DNA of 64,000 nt from an uncultured Clostridia bacterium (GTDB lineage: Bacteria; Bacillota; Clostridia; TANB77; CAG-508), in assembly GCA_948805675.1 (NCBI GenBank), contig CAQIBN010000004.1, positions 74,569 to 138,568 on the forward strand, read 5' to 3'. Both the position numbers and the translations under genes were made by a program. The notes below the pieces were generated by a model. That model did not search any database. It was not told the origin of the DNA and saw nothing but the letters and a program-made list of their open reading frames with translations. This document shows, one piece after another, positions 56,733 through 64,000 of this stretch (positions are counted from its first letter, which is position 1; each line of letters opens with the position of its first letter).

Positions 56733-57548
56733 ATGAAAAAATGTTCAATAGCACTATCCGGAGGTGGAGCAAAAGTGATTCAGTTCACAGAGCTTATTCG
56801 GGTTTTAGAAGAAATGGAAATTGAAGTTACAGCGGTTTCTGGAATTAGCTCTGGTTCTTTTATAGCGATACTCATTGCAGCAGGGTATAATGGAAAAGAG
56901 GCTTCAGATTTGCTCAAAAAACACTATAAAAGTTTTAATGAACTTCATTTTCATCCAAGGTGGAAGAACTCATATGGTATATTCTCTAATGACCATATTA
57001 GAGATGTGATTAATACAGTATGTATGCAAAAGAAAATCTTTACAATGTCAGATTTCAAATTACCAATTCAATTGGTTGCATATGATGTATATGCTAATAG
57101 AAAAGTTTATTTCACCAATGAACCAATTGAGGGGGAATACTGTATCACCTTGTGTACTCCAGGAGATGCTGTTGCAGCAACTTCTGCACTTCCAATCATT
57201 TATAATGGTAAAACTATTATTGATGATGAAGGAAATAAAATATTATGCTCTGATGGCGGTGCTCGTGGTAACTATGCTGTAGATTCTTTAAAAAGATATA
57301 ACTCTGAGATTGTTGCGTGTGGTTATGATGTACCCGAACCTGAAGTAAAAGGTTTTGTTTCCATTGGAAGAACAATGTTTATGGGATGTCGGTGGATTTT
57401 ATCAGAACAGGAAAGATTGAAAGCTGATTATTCTCTTCTGATAAAAAATCCAAATGCAAAGGTACTCGATCGAGGTGGAAAACATTTAGATGAATATGTG
57501 AGTACAGGAAAAGAGCAGATAGAAACATTCTTTTCTAAAATTTTATAA
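56733..57548 (+). CDS. Patatin-like phospholipase, composition unlike its neighbours
   Basis: 271 residues. Ser-Asp dyad lipase: LSGGGAKV (oxyanion), AVSGISSGS with nucleophile Ser near residue 38, and SDGGARGN with the Asp near 172. ATG 56733 follows AAAGGAG. Codon use is richer in C and G than neighbouring genes (TCC, GCG, GGC, CGA), which suggests transfer. Two in-frame CGG codons (56799 LIRVL, 57390 GCRWI) stay in frame, unlike the core genes of this window. Confidence 0.85.
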   Translation: MKKCSIALSGGGAKVIQFTELIRVLEEMEIEVTAVSGISSGSFIAILIAAGYNGKEASDLLKKHYKSFNELHFHPRWKNSYGIFSNDHIRDVINTVCMQKKIFTMSDFKLPIQLVAYDVYANRKVYFTNEPIEGEYCITLCTPGDAVAATSALPIIYNGKTIIDDEGNKILCSDGGARGNYAVDSLKRYNSEIVACGYDVPEPEVKGFVSIGRTMFMGCRWILSEQERLKADYSLLIKNPNAKVLDRGGKHLDEYVSTGKEQIETFFSKIL

Positions 57549-57558
57549 TTTTCATTTT

Positions 57559-57590
57559 ACCGATTAGGATAATATCCTGATCGGTTTTTC
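57559..57590 (+). terminator. Terminator of the patatin gene
   Basis: ACCGATTAGGATA / TATCCTGATCGGT arms plus TTTTT. Confidence 0.8.
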
Positions 57591-57839
57591 TAATCATATT
57601 AGAATAGTATTAATATTGCAAATAGAATAAATTTAAAAGATTAGATTAAAACTTAATGTTGATATAATAGTCTATTTTCCTTGACTCCAGATAACTTCTT
57701 ATTATAAAATAATTGTACTTTTAAAGATAAGACGGTATCAATAAAATAAGCAGACTTTAGATGTTTAAATAGAAAAATGTTGTAAATAGGATAACTTTTG
57801 TTCTTATTTTTAAATCAAACCAATATGAAAGGATAATGT

Positions 57840-58955
57840 ATGGAAAAGTATAGAATTTTATCAATAAATCCAGGGTCTGGTTCAACTAAAATTGCATTAT
57901 ATGATAATGAAGAAATGATTTTTCAGGAGAGTATATATCATGATGAAAATGATTTGAAAAAGTTTACAGAAATTTCTGATGAACTTCCATATAGAACAGA
58001 AAAGGTATTAGAAACATTAAAAAAACATAAAATTTCATTAGATTCAATAACTGCTTTTTCTGGTAGAGCAGGAGGACTTGTTTCTATAAAAGGTGGAGTA
58101 TATAAAGTAAATGATAAAATGTTAGAACATGCGAAGATGGGATATACAATGAAACATCAATCTAATTTAGGTGTTCAAATTGCATATAATCTAGCTAAAG
58201 TAAATGGAAAACAAGCATATACAGTAAATCCAGTGACTGTTGATGAATTGCAAGATGTATCTAGAATTACTGGAATAAAAGGAGTTCATCGTAGCACAAT
58301 TTTCCATGCATTAAATCAAAAAGAAGTAGCATATCAATATGCTAAAAGTATAGGAAAAAGATATGATGAACTAAATTTAATTGTTGTACATTTAGGAAGC
58401 GGAATTACTATAGGAGCTCATAAATTAGGAAAAGTAGTAGATGTAAATAATGCATTAAATGGAGAAGGTCCATTTACAACAAGTAGAACAGGAAATGTAA
58501 ATACATTAACTTTAATGAATATGTGTTTTTCTGGTAAATATACTAAAAACGATATATATGACATAGTTACTAAAAAAGGAGGATTAACATCTTTACTTGG
58601 AACTAATGATATTAAAAAAATAGTAAAACGTATAGAAGATGGAGATGAGGAAGCAAAACTTGTTTTAGATGCTATGATTTATCAGATTGCAAAACAAATT
58701 GGTTCATATAGTGTTAATTTTAGAGGAAATATAGATGCAATTATATTAACAGGAGCAATTGCAAATAGTGAATATTTTACATCAATTTTGAAAGGATACA
58801 TAGAATTTTTAGGTAAGGTTATAATTATTCCAGGTGAAAAAGAGATGGAAGCACTTTCAAATGGCGTTTTAAGAACTATAAGGGGGGAAGAGGAAGTTTT
58901 AGAATATACAGGTAAGCCAATTAGTATGTATACTAATGTTTTGAATGATGAATAG
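57840..58955 (+). CDS. buk: Butyrate kinase
   Basis: Makes butyrate and ATP from butyryl phosphate and ADP, the last step of one butyrate route. 371 residues, acetate-kinase fold. Seen: NPGSGSTKIALY near the start, VHRSTIFHALNQ, VHLGSGITIGAHK near 180, GEGPFTTSRTG and the C-terminal ILTGAIANSEYF. ATG 57840 behind AAAGGATA. No phosphotransbutyrylase gene lies beside it. Confidence 0.93.
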   Translation: MEKYRILSINPGSGSTKIALYDNEEMIFQESIYHDENDLKKFTEISDELPYRTEKVLETLKKHKISLDSITAFSGRAGGLVSIKGGVYKVNDKMLEHAKMGYTMKHQSNLGVQIAYNLAKVNGKQAYTVNPVTVDELQDVSRITGIKGVHRSTIFHALNQKEVAYQYAKSIGKRYDELNLIVVHLGSGITIGAHKLGKVVDVNNALNGEGPFTTSRTGNVNTLTLMNMCFSGKYTKNDIYDIVTKKGGLTSLLGTNDIKKIVKRIEDGDEEAKLVLDAMIYQIAKQIGSYSVNFRGNIDAIILTGAIANSEYFTSILKGYIEFLGKVIIIPGEKEMEALSNGVLRTIRGEEEVLEYTGKPISMYTNVLNDE

Positions 58956-59022
58956 TACATATTCAATAAATATTTATTAAATAACATAAATTATTATAAA
59001 ATGTCTAAGAGGGTTTGTTTAT

Positions 59023-59160
59023 ATAATAGGAAACTTCTAGTAAAGAATAAAGTTGAATAAATAGTGCTTTCCAATTGTATAAAATAGTTGTACGCAGTTT
59101 TTTTCAAAAGTTGGCATACGAACAATTAAACATGGACTATAAGAGTGTTAATTAAGAAAT
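59023..59160 (+). ncRNA. Noncoding element, copy 2 of 2
   Basis: Homologous along its length to 6915-7050 (ATAATAGGAAA, AGAATAAA, GCTTTCC, TTTTTTCAAAA, AACAATTAAA). Downstream at 59200 an AGAGGAG site leads to a mini-ORF ATG AAT TTT TAA. Lies between buk and a broken gene. Function unknown. Confidence 0.4.
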
Positions 59161-59271
59161 GGATATAAATCAAGCCCGCACTATTGTTCTAATATTAAGA
59201 GGAGCAATTATTTATGAATTTTTAATAACAAAAAAAGTTAAAAAAATGTTACTTAATCTATAAAATAATTG

Positions 59272-59693
59272 TCAATAGGAAATTTTACATTTTTCTATAA
59301 TGTTAGTTGTGTGTTGCTTGAAATCTTCATTTTGGTCTTTAAGTATTTTCACATTTAATTCATTACATATATCAACAATTGAATTATAAGGTTTTACATT
59401 TGGTATATAGAAATAAATATCAGGTTTTAATCTTTCTATTACATATCCATCCTTTTTTAATTTGCTTTCATTTTTTTCATTATATGTATTTTTGTGTATT
59501 AAATCAGCAATTAAAGGTGTTATATGTTCTTCATTCAATAATAATGTATAATCTCCACATATTTAATACTATCAATAATCTCTATTCTTTCGTTTTGAGA
59601 TATAATTGGACGATTCTTTCCTTTTGCTTTTAAATCTTCATCCGTTTTTACTTCAACTAATTCAACAATTTTTAATCCAATAAATAACTTCCA
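59272..59693 (-). pseudogene. Cytidylyltransferase-like (TagD/RfaE) pseudogene
   Basis: From 59690 leftwards the minus strand reads EVKTDEDLKAKGKNRPIISQ then NERIEIIDSIKYV, the family pattern of TagD-like nucleotidyltransferases (TDE..K.KGK.PII...ERIEI..SIKYVD), with a stop at about 59550. The rest follows in another frame (DYTLLLNEEHITPLIADL to 59272). The HxGH box and start are missing. Decay is by an ordinary frameshift, not a C-GGN site. Confidence 0.6.
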
Positions 59694-59739
59694 TTAGCTT
59701 TTACTCATACATATTAACACTTTTTTGAATTTTTAGTAG

Positions 59740-59836
59740 CTAAAGACTTTGGCTTTGCCACAAGTCCTAAACCCCCTATGAGTTGTGTCCTGCCAACACG
59801 ACTCAGGGACTCTGCGAGACAATAAACTTTCTCAAA
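59740..59836. other. GC-richer unassigned patch
   Basis: GACTTTGGCTTTGCCACAAG and CCAACACGACTCAGGGACTC stand out from the AT-rich background. No open frame with a start. Possibly the tail of a lost mobile element gene. Confidence 0.35.
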
Positions 59837-59911
59837 CAAAAAAATCAACCATTTTACTGATTGATTTTCATATCTATCTGTTCTATAAAGTTCGAACAGA
59901 TACGTCGTTGG
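59837..59911 (-). repeat. tRNA-flank repeat, copy B
   Basis: Complement matches 34697-34772 (downstream of tRNA-Leu), starting with CCAACGACGTA and ending in the same ATCAATCAG...GGTTGATTTTTT terminator. Immediately upstream on the minus strand (59911-59990) GATTCGCTCCA and a possible ACAAG...CTTGT arm look like the 3' end of a ruined tRNA. Confidence 0.65.
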
Positions 59912-60050
59912 AGCGAATCACATACAAGTTACGAACTCTCTTGTTCTCTTTCTAAATTATGACTTTATTATATATGAATTCTTAATAAATTTCAATAGCT
60001 TTATTGTATTTATTATGATTTATAGTATAATTAAATCATAGGAGGCTTTT

Positions 60051-60788
60051 ATGCTAGACAATTTAATAGACAATGAAAAATTAGAAAAATATAATGAACA
60101 TATAACTAGATTAGAAAATTTATTTAAAAGTGTTATAATTACTGGAAATTATGAAGAATATCGATTAGCGCCTTGTCTCATGTTATTTAACTTTATTGAT
60201 TTATTAAGGGGAGTTACTGTTTTAGATTCTAATCACATGATATCATCTGGGAATATCATTATCCGTTCAATGTTTGAAATCTTACTTGATTTTTTGTATT
60301 GCGAAACAAACAGAAAACTATATTTAAGATTTGGTGAATATCAAGATGTTAGTAGAGTATTGTTATACAAAAGTGTACCACAAGATATCAAAAATCAGGT
60401 TGATAAAGAAAAATATAATAGTATAACATTTCCTAATTTTGAGAATTTTAAAGTTAAATATAATATTAAAGATGATAAAAAAGAACTCTCAAATTGGTGT
60501 GGTAAATCTATATTTCAAAGAGTAAAAATAGTATCTAAAAGAATTCCCGAAATATTAAATTTATATTATAATATTTATAAATTAAATTGCGATTATACTC
60601 ACAATTATGCTGGTACTATAACTCAATATGTTAATTATAATAATGAAACTCTAAATGCTAATTATAGCAATAAATATAATAAAGATAAGTTTTACTTAAT
60701 AAAACAAGTAAATAGTCTTGTTGATATCTTTTATAATGACTTTGAAAAACAATATGCAAATGTAGCTTTAGCAAACTTGGAATTTTAA
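60051..60788 (+). CDS. DUF5677-like hypothetical protein
   Basis: 245 residues, all-alpha, no membrane span. SSGNIIIRSMFEILLDFLYCE resembles the conserved helix of the DUF5677 family (unknown function; RES/HEPN-like helices with N-x-x-R-x-x-x-E spacing). ATG behind ATAGGAGG. The kinase gene follows 17 bases downstream with its own AAGGAG, so the two may be one transcript. Confidence 0.5.
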   Translation: MLDNLIDNEKLEKYNEHITRLENLFKSVIITGNYEEYRLAPCLMLFNFIDLLRGVTVLDSNHMISSGNIIIRSMFEILLDFLYCETNRKLYLRFGEYQDVSRVLLYKSVPQDIKNQVDKEKYNSITFPNFENFKVKYNIKDDKKELSNWCGKSIFQRVKIVSKRIPEILNLYYNIYKLNCDYTHNYAGTITQYVNYNNETLNANYSNKYNKDKFYLIKQVNSLVDIFYNDFEKQYANVALANLEF

Positions 60789-60805
60789 AATAAGGAGATG
60801 TAATT

Positions 60806-61789
60806 ATGTTGGAAGAATTTTACAATCGAATAAATCTTAAATCAAATTTATCCGATTTATCAAAAATAATATGTGAAAAATATAATTTAGGTCAATATAT
60901 ATCAGAAGAAATCATATTAGTAGGATATGAAGATTTTAACTTCATATTGACGACTGATATAGGAAAATTTTGTGTAAAAGTATTTAACAAAGAAAGAACT
61001 TATGAAGATGTAAAAAAGTATATTGATAGAATAGAATTAGCAAATTCAATAAATATTAATACTCCAAAAGTATATAATTGTGATAATAGTACATTATGCG
61101 AAATAGTATTGAATAATACAAAATTTAGATTATGCGTATTTCAATATATAGATGGAAAGAGTTTTTATGATTTAAACGAAATACCAACTGAAGCAGAAAT
61201 TAAAAATATTATTGAGCAAATGGCTCATATTCATAATGCAAAATTAGAATCTGATTTCATCTATGATAAATGGACAATAACAAACTTTGTAAAGGAGTAT
61301 GCAGAAAAAGGAAAATATTTAGATAATAAATATAATAACTTTTTTGAGTCTTTAGTTCATAAAATTGTAAGTGTAAAATTTGAAGAACTACCTATGTCTT
61401 TTGTTCATGGGGATATTATTAGTTCAAATGTTATGAAAGATAAAAGTAATAAATTATGGATTATAGACTTTGCAGTATCTAACTATTTACCTAGAATTGT
61501 TGATTTAGCTGTAACTTCTTGTAATTTATGTCTAAATCCTGAAAGTATTGATAAAACAATAGAAAGTACAAAAATGATATTAGAAGAATATCAAAAGTAT
61601 AATAAATTAACTGATTATGAACTAGATTGTTTTCCATTATTTTATGATCTTGCTAATGCAATGGGAATATTGCAAATCAGTTATTTAAATAGTTTAGGAG
61701 AAACATCTGAAGAAGATAAATTTTGGTTAACTGAAAGTGAAAAGGGCTTGAGTTTTAGTACTCAAGATTTTTGGAAAAGCATTATTTAA
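60806..61789 (+). CDS. APH-family kinase (aminoglycoside phosphotransferase fold)
   Basis: 327 residues. Seen: a Lys in FCVKVFNKER (ATP lysine), SFVHGDIISSNVM (catalytic loop HGD..SSN) and LWIIDFAV (Mg-binding Asp in place of DFG). Fold is certain; the substrate may be an antibiotic, choline, homoserine or a sugar. Paired with the DUF5677-like gene and followed by a terminator. Genes of this fold in accessory islands are often resistance or salvage kinases. Confidence 0.8.
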   Translation: MLEEFYNRINLKSNLSDLSKIICEKYNLGQYISEEIILVGYEDFNFILTTDIGKFCVKVFNKERTYEDVKKYIDRIELANSININTPKVYNCDNSTLCEIVLNNTKFRLCVFQYIDGKSFYDLNEIPTEAEIKNIIEQMAHIHNAKLESDFIYDKWTITNFVKEYAEKGKYLDNKYNNFFESLVHKIVSVKFEELPMSFVHGDIISSNVMKDKSNKLWIIDFAVSNYLPRIVDLAVTSCNLCLNPESIDKTIESTKMILEEYQKYNKLTDYELDCFPLFYDLANAMGILQISYLNSLGETSEEDKFWLTESEKGLSFSTQDFWKSII

Positions 61790-61803
61790 TAAAAGTTATA
61801 ATA

Positions 61804-61847
61804 AAAATCCATACTATACTTTTAAATTTGTAGTATGGATTTTTTAT
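61804..61847 (+). terminator. Terminator after the APH kinase
   Basis: AAAATCCATACTATA / TAGTATGGATTTTTT perfect arms. Confidence 0.8.
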
Positions 61848-61852
61848 GTGTA

Positions 61853-62794
61853 TCATAAGTTAATAATTTTTCCTATAATTTCTATATCTTCTATCTTATT
61901 AATTCCAAAGCATTTCTTTCCTAAATCTTTTATTGAAGCTCCTAGATGATACATTTCTTTGTTATCTATTACAATAAACCTATCGTGAAATTTGTTAGTT
62001 TTAGCAACTTTAAGAATAGGATATTCTTTATTGAATTTTTTTACATCTAAATTTTCAATATTACTTTTATCAGATGTTAAAATAACAACTTCTACATTGT
62101 TTTTCTTTTTAGCTAACATTTTCAAAACACTGTCATCTATATAATTGTCTATAATTAAAATTTTGTTATTTGCCTTTTTTATAATATCTACAATGATACT
62201 ATATGCATCATATATTTGACCATCAAAAAATATTCTTTGCTTGATATTTTCTTCTAACTGAAGCTGATTAAATACTTCATCAAATTTTTTGTTATGTTCT
62301 TGTAATTGATATTCTACATTTGTTAATCTCTCGAATACTTGTCCATTAATCATTAAAAACTTTCTCATTTCAACAAAGGCATTCATAATATTTATACTTA
62401 CTTGAATAGCTATATCATTTTTTAACAAACCTGATAACATAGCTATTCCTTGTTCTGTAAATACATAAGGTACATATTTCTTCCCTCTATGCTTACTATT
62501 TTCACTTTTTGAACTGGTCGCAATTTGCGACCAGTTATTTTCCTGCTCTAAATTTAAAATTGTAGTTTGCCTTTTTAAGTTTTTGACTTCTTCTTCGCTT
62601 AATTGAAAACAGAAATTTTCTGGAAATCTTCTTTTATTTCTACTTACAGTTTCATTTACTCTTTTTGTTTGGTAATTATATAGTCTTGCCACATCACTAT
62701 CTAGCATAACCTGTTTTCCTCTTATTGTATATATTAAATTTTTTATATCTTCATTTGTTAATTCATTTTGAATTGCTAATTTATTTTCTTCCAT
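61853..62794 (-). CDS. ORF6N-domain protein with PLD-like C-terminal domain
   Basis: 313 residues. N-terminal ORF6N domain (RGKQVMLDSDVARLYNYQT near residue 30, then NETVSRNKRRFPENFCFQL), common in phage antirepressors and mobile islands. A coiled region near 160-190 precedes a C-terminal domain with ILIIDNYIDD and FHDRFIVID, the HxK-like phospholipase-D half motif (HDR in place of HxK). ATG 62794 is chosen for AAAAGGA. 33 bases downstream of the 115-residue gene on the same strand. Confidence 0.8.
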   Translation of the reverse strand: MEENKLAIQNELTNEDIKNLIYTIRGKQVMLDSDVARLYNYQTKRVNETVSRNKRRFPENFCFQLSEEEVKNLKRQTTILNLEQENNWSQIATSSKSENSKHRGKKYVPYVFTEQGIAMLSGLLKNDIAIQVSINIMNAFVEMRKFLMINGQVFERLTNVEYQLQEHNKKFDEVFNQLQLEENIKQRIFFDGQIYDAYSIIVDIIKKANNKILIIDNYIDDSVLKMLAKKKNNVEVVILTSDKSNIENLDVKKFNKEYPILKVAKTNKFHDRFIVIDNKEMYHLGASIKDLGKKCFGINKIEDIEIIGKIINL

Positions 62795-62826
62795 AGATTC
62801 ACATCCTTTTCTTATCTTCATATATT

Positions 62827-63174
62827 CTAAAACATTTGTTTTCTATTGTCAAGACTTTTACAATTTTTAATATTAAAATTTATACTATTGAAAAGATACA
62901 ACGCAATTTTATTTTGCTGTGCTGAATCCATTTCCATAATTTTGCTCGATGCAAAAATTATATAAGGATAATTTGCAAAGTTGACAGTAGTTGTTCTATA
63001 CTCAATATTAATTTCTTTTAACAAGTTATCAAAGTGCTTATACATTTCTTTTTTATCATATTCTAAATTTGTATGACTATAATTATCACACATACATATT
63101 GCTAATCTTAATTTGTTTTCTAAGTCCATATCTTTTATCATTTCTATTACATAATTTATTTTTTCATCATTCAT
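62827..63174 (-). CDS. Hypothetical protein, 115 residues
   Basis: Not recognised. Acidic, mostly helical, with MNDEKINYVIEMIKDMDLEN at the start and NIKNCKSLDNRKQMF at the end; one Cys pair. Upstream site AAGGAAC. Same strand and close to the ORF6N gene, so likely part of the same accessory module. Confidence 0.5.
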   Translation of the reverse strand: MNDEKINYVIEMIKDMDLENKLRLAICMCDNYSHTNLEYDKKEMYKHFDNLLKEINIEYRTTTVNFANYPYIIFASSKIMEMDSAQQNKIALYLFNSINFNIKNCKSLDNRKQMF

Positions 63175-63202
63175 ATTTTTTAGTTCCTTTCAATTTTTAT
63201 TT

Positions 63203-63284
63203 TTGGGGTATGGGGTGTAAAACCCATTTTTGAATTTGTGCGGGAGTACAAATGCAGTGCTTGCTAGGACAGGAATTTTTAAAT
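63203..63284. other. oriT-like GC-richer patch with inverted repeat
   Basis: GGGGTATGGGGTGTAAAACC is followed by the inverted repeat ATTTGTGCGGGAGTACAAAT and AATGCAGTGCTTGCTAGGAC. Composition and repeats are like nick regions near relaxase genes of Firmicute mobile elements, but no relaxase gene is in the window. Noncoding on both strands as far as I can see. Confidence 0.35.
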
Positions 63285-63350
63285 TCCAAAAAATTGCATT
63301 TTTTCTTGAGTTATTTTTTATTTCACTTTTTGTAAAATTTTCAAACCGCT

Positions 63351-63833
63351 TTATACAATTTCTGATGGAACTCTTGGTATTAATGTTAAATAATCTACTA
63401 CATTTTCGTCATCAATATATGGACAATTTATAATTCCATTTTCATAAAAATTCTGTTTTAGCAATTCATTATATATTGTTAAAGTAGCATTATCATATTC
63501 ATTATTTGCGATTTTTGTATTAGAAAACACAAAATAATCTTCTTGTAATTTTTCTAATTCTTGTTTGTTAATTGCTTCTTTATAATGAAATCCAACATTA
63601 TTATTTTTCAGTATTTCATATAAATAATTGATGTAGTCTGTACTACTTTTTGATATAAAATCTTCTGTAAATTTTATATTTGTTATTTCAATATTGTAGT
63701 TTTTATTTCTTTTAATTTCGATGCAATCTATTAACCTTTTTTTGCCATTCTTAACTGTATAATCATAGTTTTTTATAATTTCTAGTATTTCATCATTAGT
63801 CTTTAATTCTTGTACTGTTTCAAGCTCAAACAT
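63351..63833 (-). CDS. Hypothetical protein, 160 residues
   Basis: Not recognised. Mixed alpha/beta, acidic C-terminal half, with LTIYNELLKQNFYENGIIN near residue 118 and PYIDDENVVDYLTLIPRVP at the end. ATG behind AAAGGAGGAC. It resembles small proteins of conjugative or mobilisable islands (antirestriction-size), but I cannot name the family. Confidence 0.45.
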   Translation of the reverse strand: MFELETVQELKTNDEILEIIKNYDYTVKNGKKRLIDCIEIKRNKNYNIEITNIKFTEDFISKSSTDYINYLYEILKNNNVGFHYKEAINKQELEKLQEDYFVFSNTKIANNEYDNATLTIYNELLKQNFYENGIINCPYIDDENVVDYLTLIPRVPSEIV

Positions 63834-63924
63834 AAAAAATGTCCTCCTTTCTGGAAAGAGAACATTGTAAATTTAGATATTAAAAAGCAACCTACAAACT
63901 TTATAGTTCATAAGTTGCTATAAT

Positions 63925-63999
<75 letters not shown>

Positions 64000-64000
64000 A

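Overview
The window is AT-rich DNA from a spore-forming, anaerobic-type Firmicute (class Clostridia is the best fit). Evidence: very low GC, AGGAGG-type ribosome sites, a T-box in front of thrS, butyrate kinase, and six sporulation-linked genes (ytxC, spoVS, gerW/ytfJ, spoIVA, spoIIP and a DacF-type carboxypeptidase). The lineage cannot be fixed from sequence alone; an uncultured gut clostridium is my guess.

Layout. 1-5.5 kb: recG (5' end outside the window), a GH13 amylase, ytxC, two small membrane proteins. 5.6-14 kb: argB behind a structured leader, ymdB, spoVS, a peptide-binding protein, recA-recX-scpA-DUF2953-gerW. 14.2-22 kb: a broken integrase, dacF, a VanW lipoprotein, phosphofructokinase, spoIVA. 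22.5-34 kb: T-box/thrS, a 764-residue unknown, deoB, two thioesterases, a CofE-like protein, a radical SAM activase, DUF3006 plus a ComEC-like hydrolase. 34.6-49 kb: tRNA-Leu, an ABC exporter, an esterase/acyltransferase/DUF6320 operon, coaD, a glycogen-type cluster (GH57, DUF4912, GT4), ylbF, a metallopeptidase, recJ. 49-59 kb: rel, a metallo-hydrolase, hisS and spoIIP (flanked by two REP-like palindromes), pgi, a patatin, butyrate kinase. 59-64 kb: accessory DNA with pseudogenes, a DUF5677-like protein, a kinase, an ORF6N protein, an oriT-like patch, and an unusual tRNA-Gly.

Main discovery. Ten otherwise intact genes (recG, ymdB, dacF, vanW, pfk, an acyl-ACP thioesterase, natB, an acyltransferase, a GT4 glycosyltransferase, rel, and pgi make eleven in total) are each broken by a one-base frame change. 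All 13 sites have the same form: an in-frame CGG codon at which the family's sequence resumes in the +1 frame with a glycine codon GGN, so C-GGN must be read as one Gly. The thioesterase has three such sites. Removing the extra C restores a full-length product every time. In the other core genes here I found no CGG used as arginine; only the amylase, the patatin and the integrase keep CGG in an undisturbed frame. At the right edge of the window is a diverged tRNA-Gly whose anticodon loop reads CU-UCC-G-A: G37 replaces the usual A37, and there is a U30/C40 mismatch in the stem. U34-C35-C36-G37 is the exact complement of the quadruplet CGGA, the commonest site (8 of 13). I propose a natural four-base decoding (+1 recoding) system in which C-GGN means glycine in many housekeeping genes.
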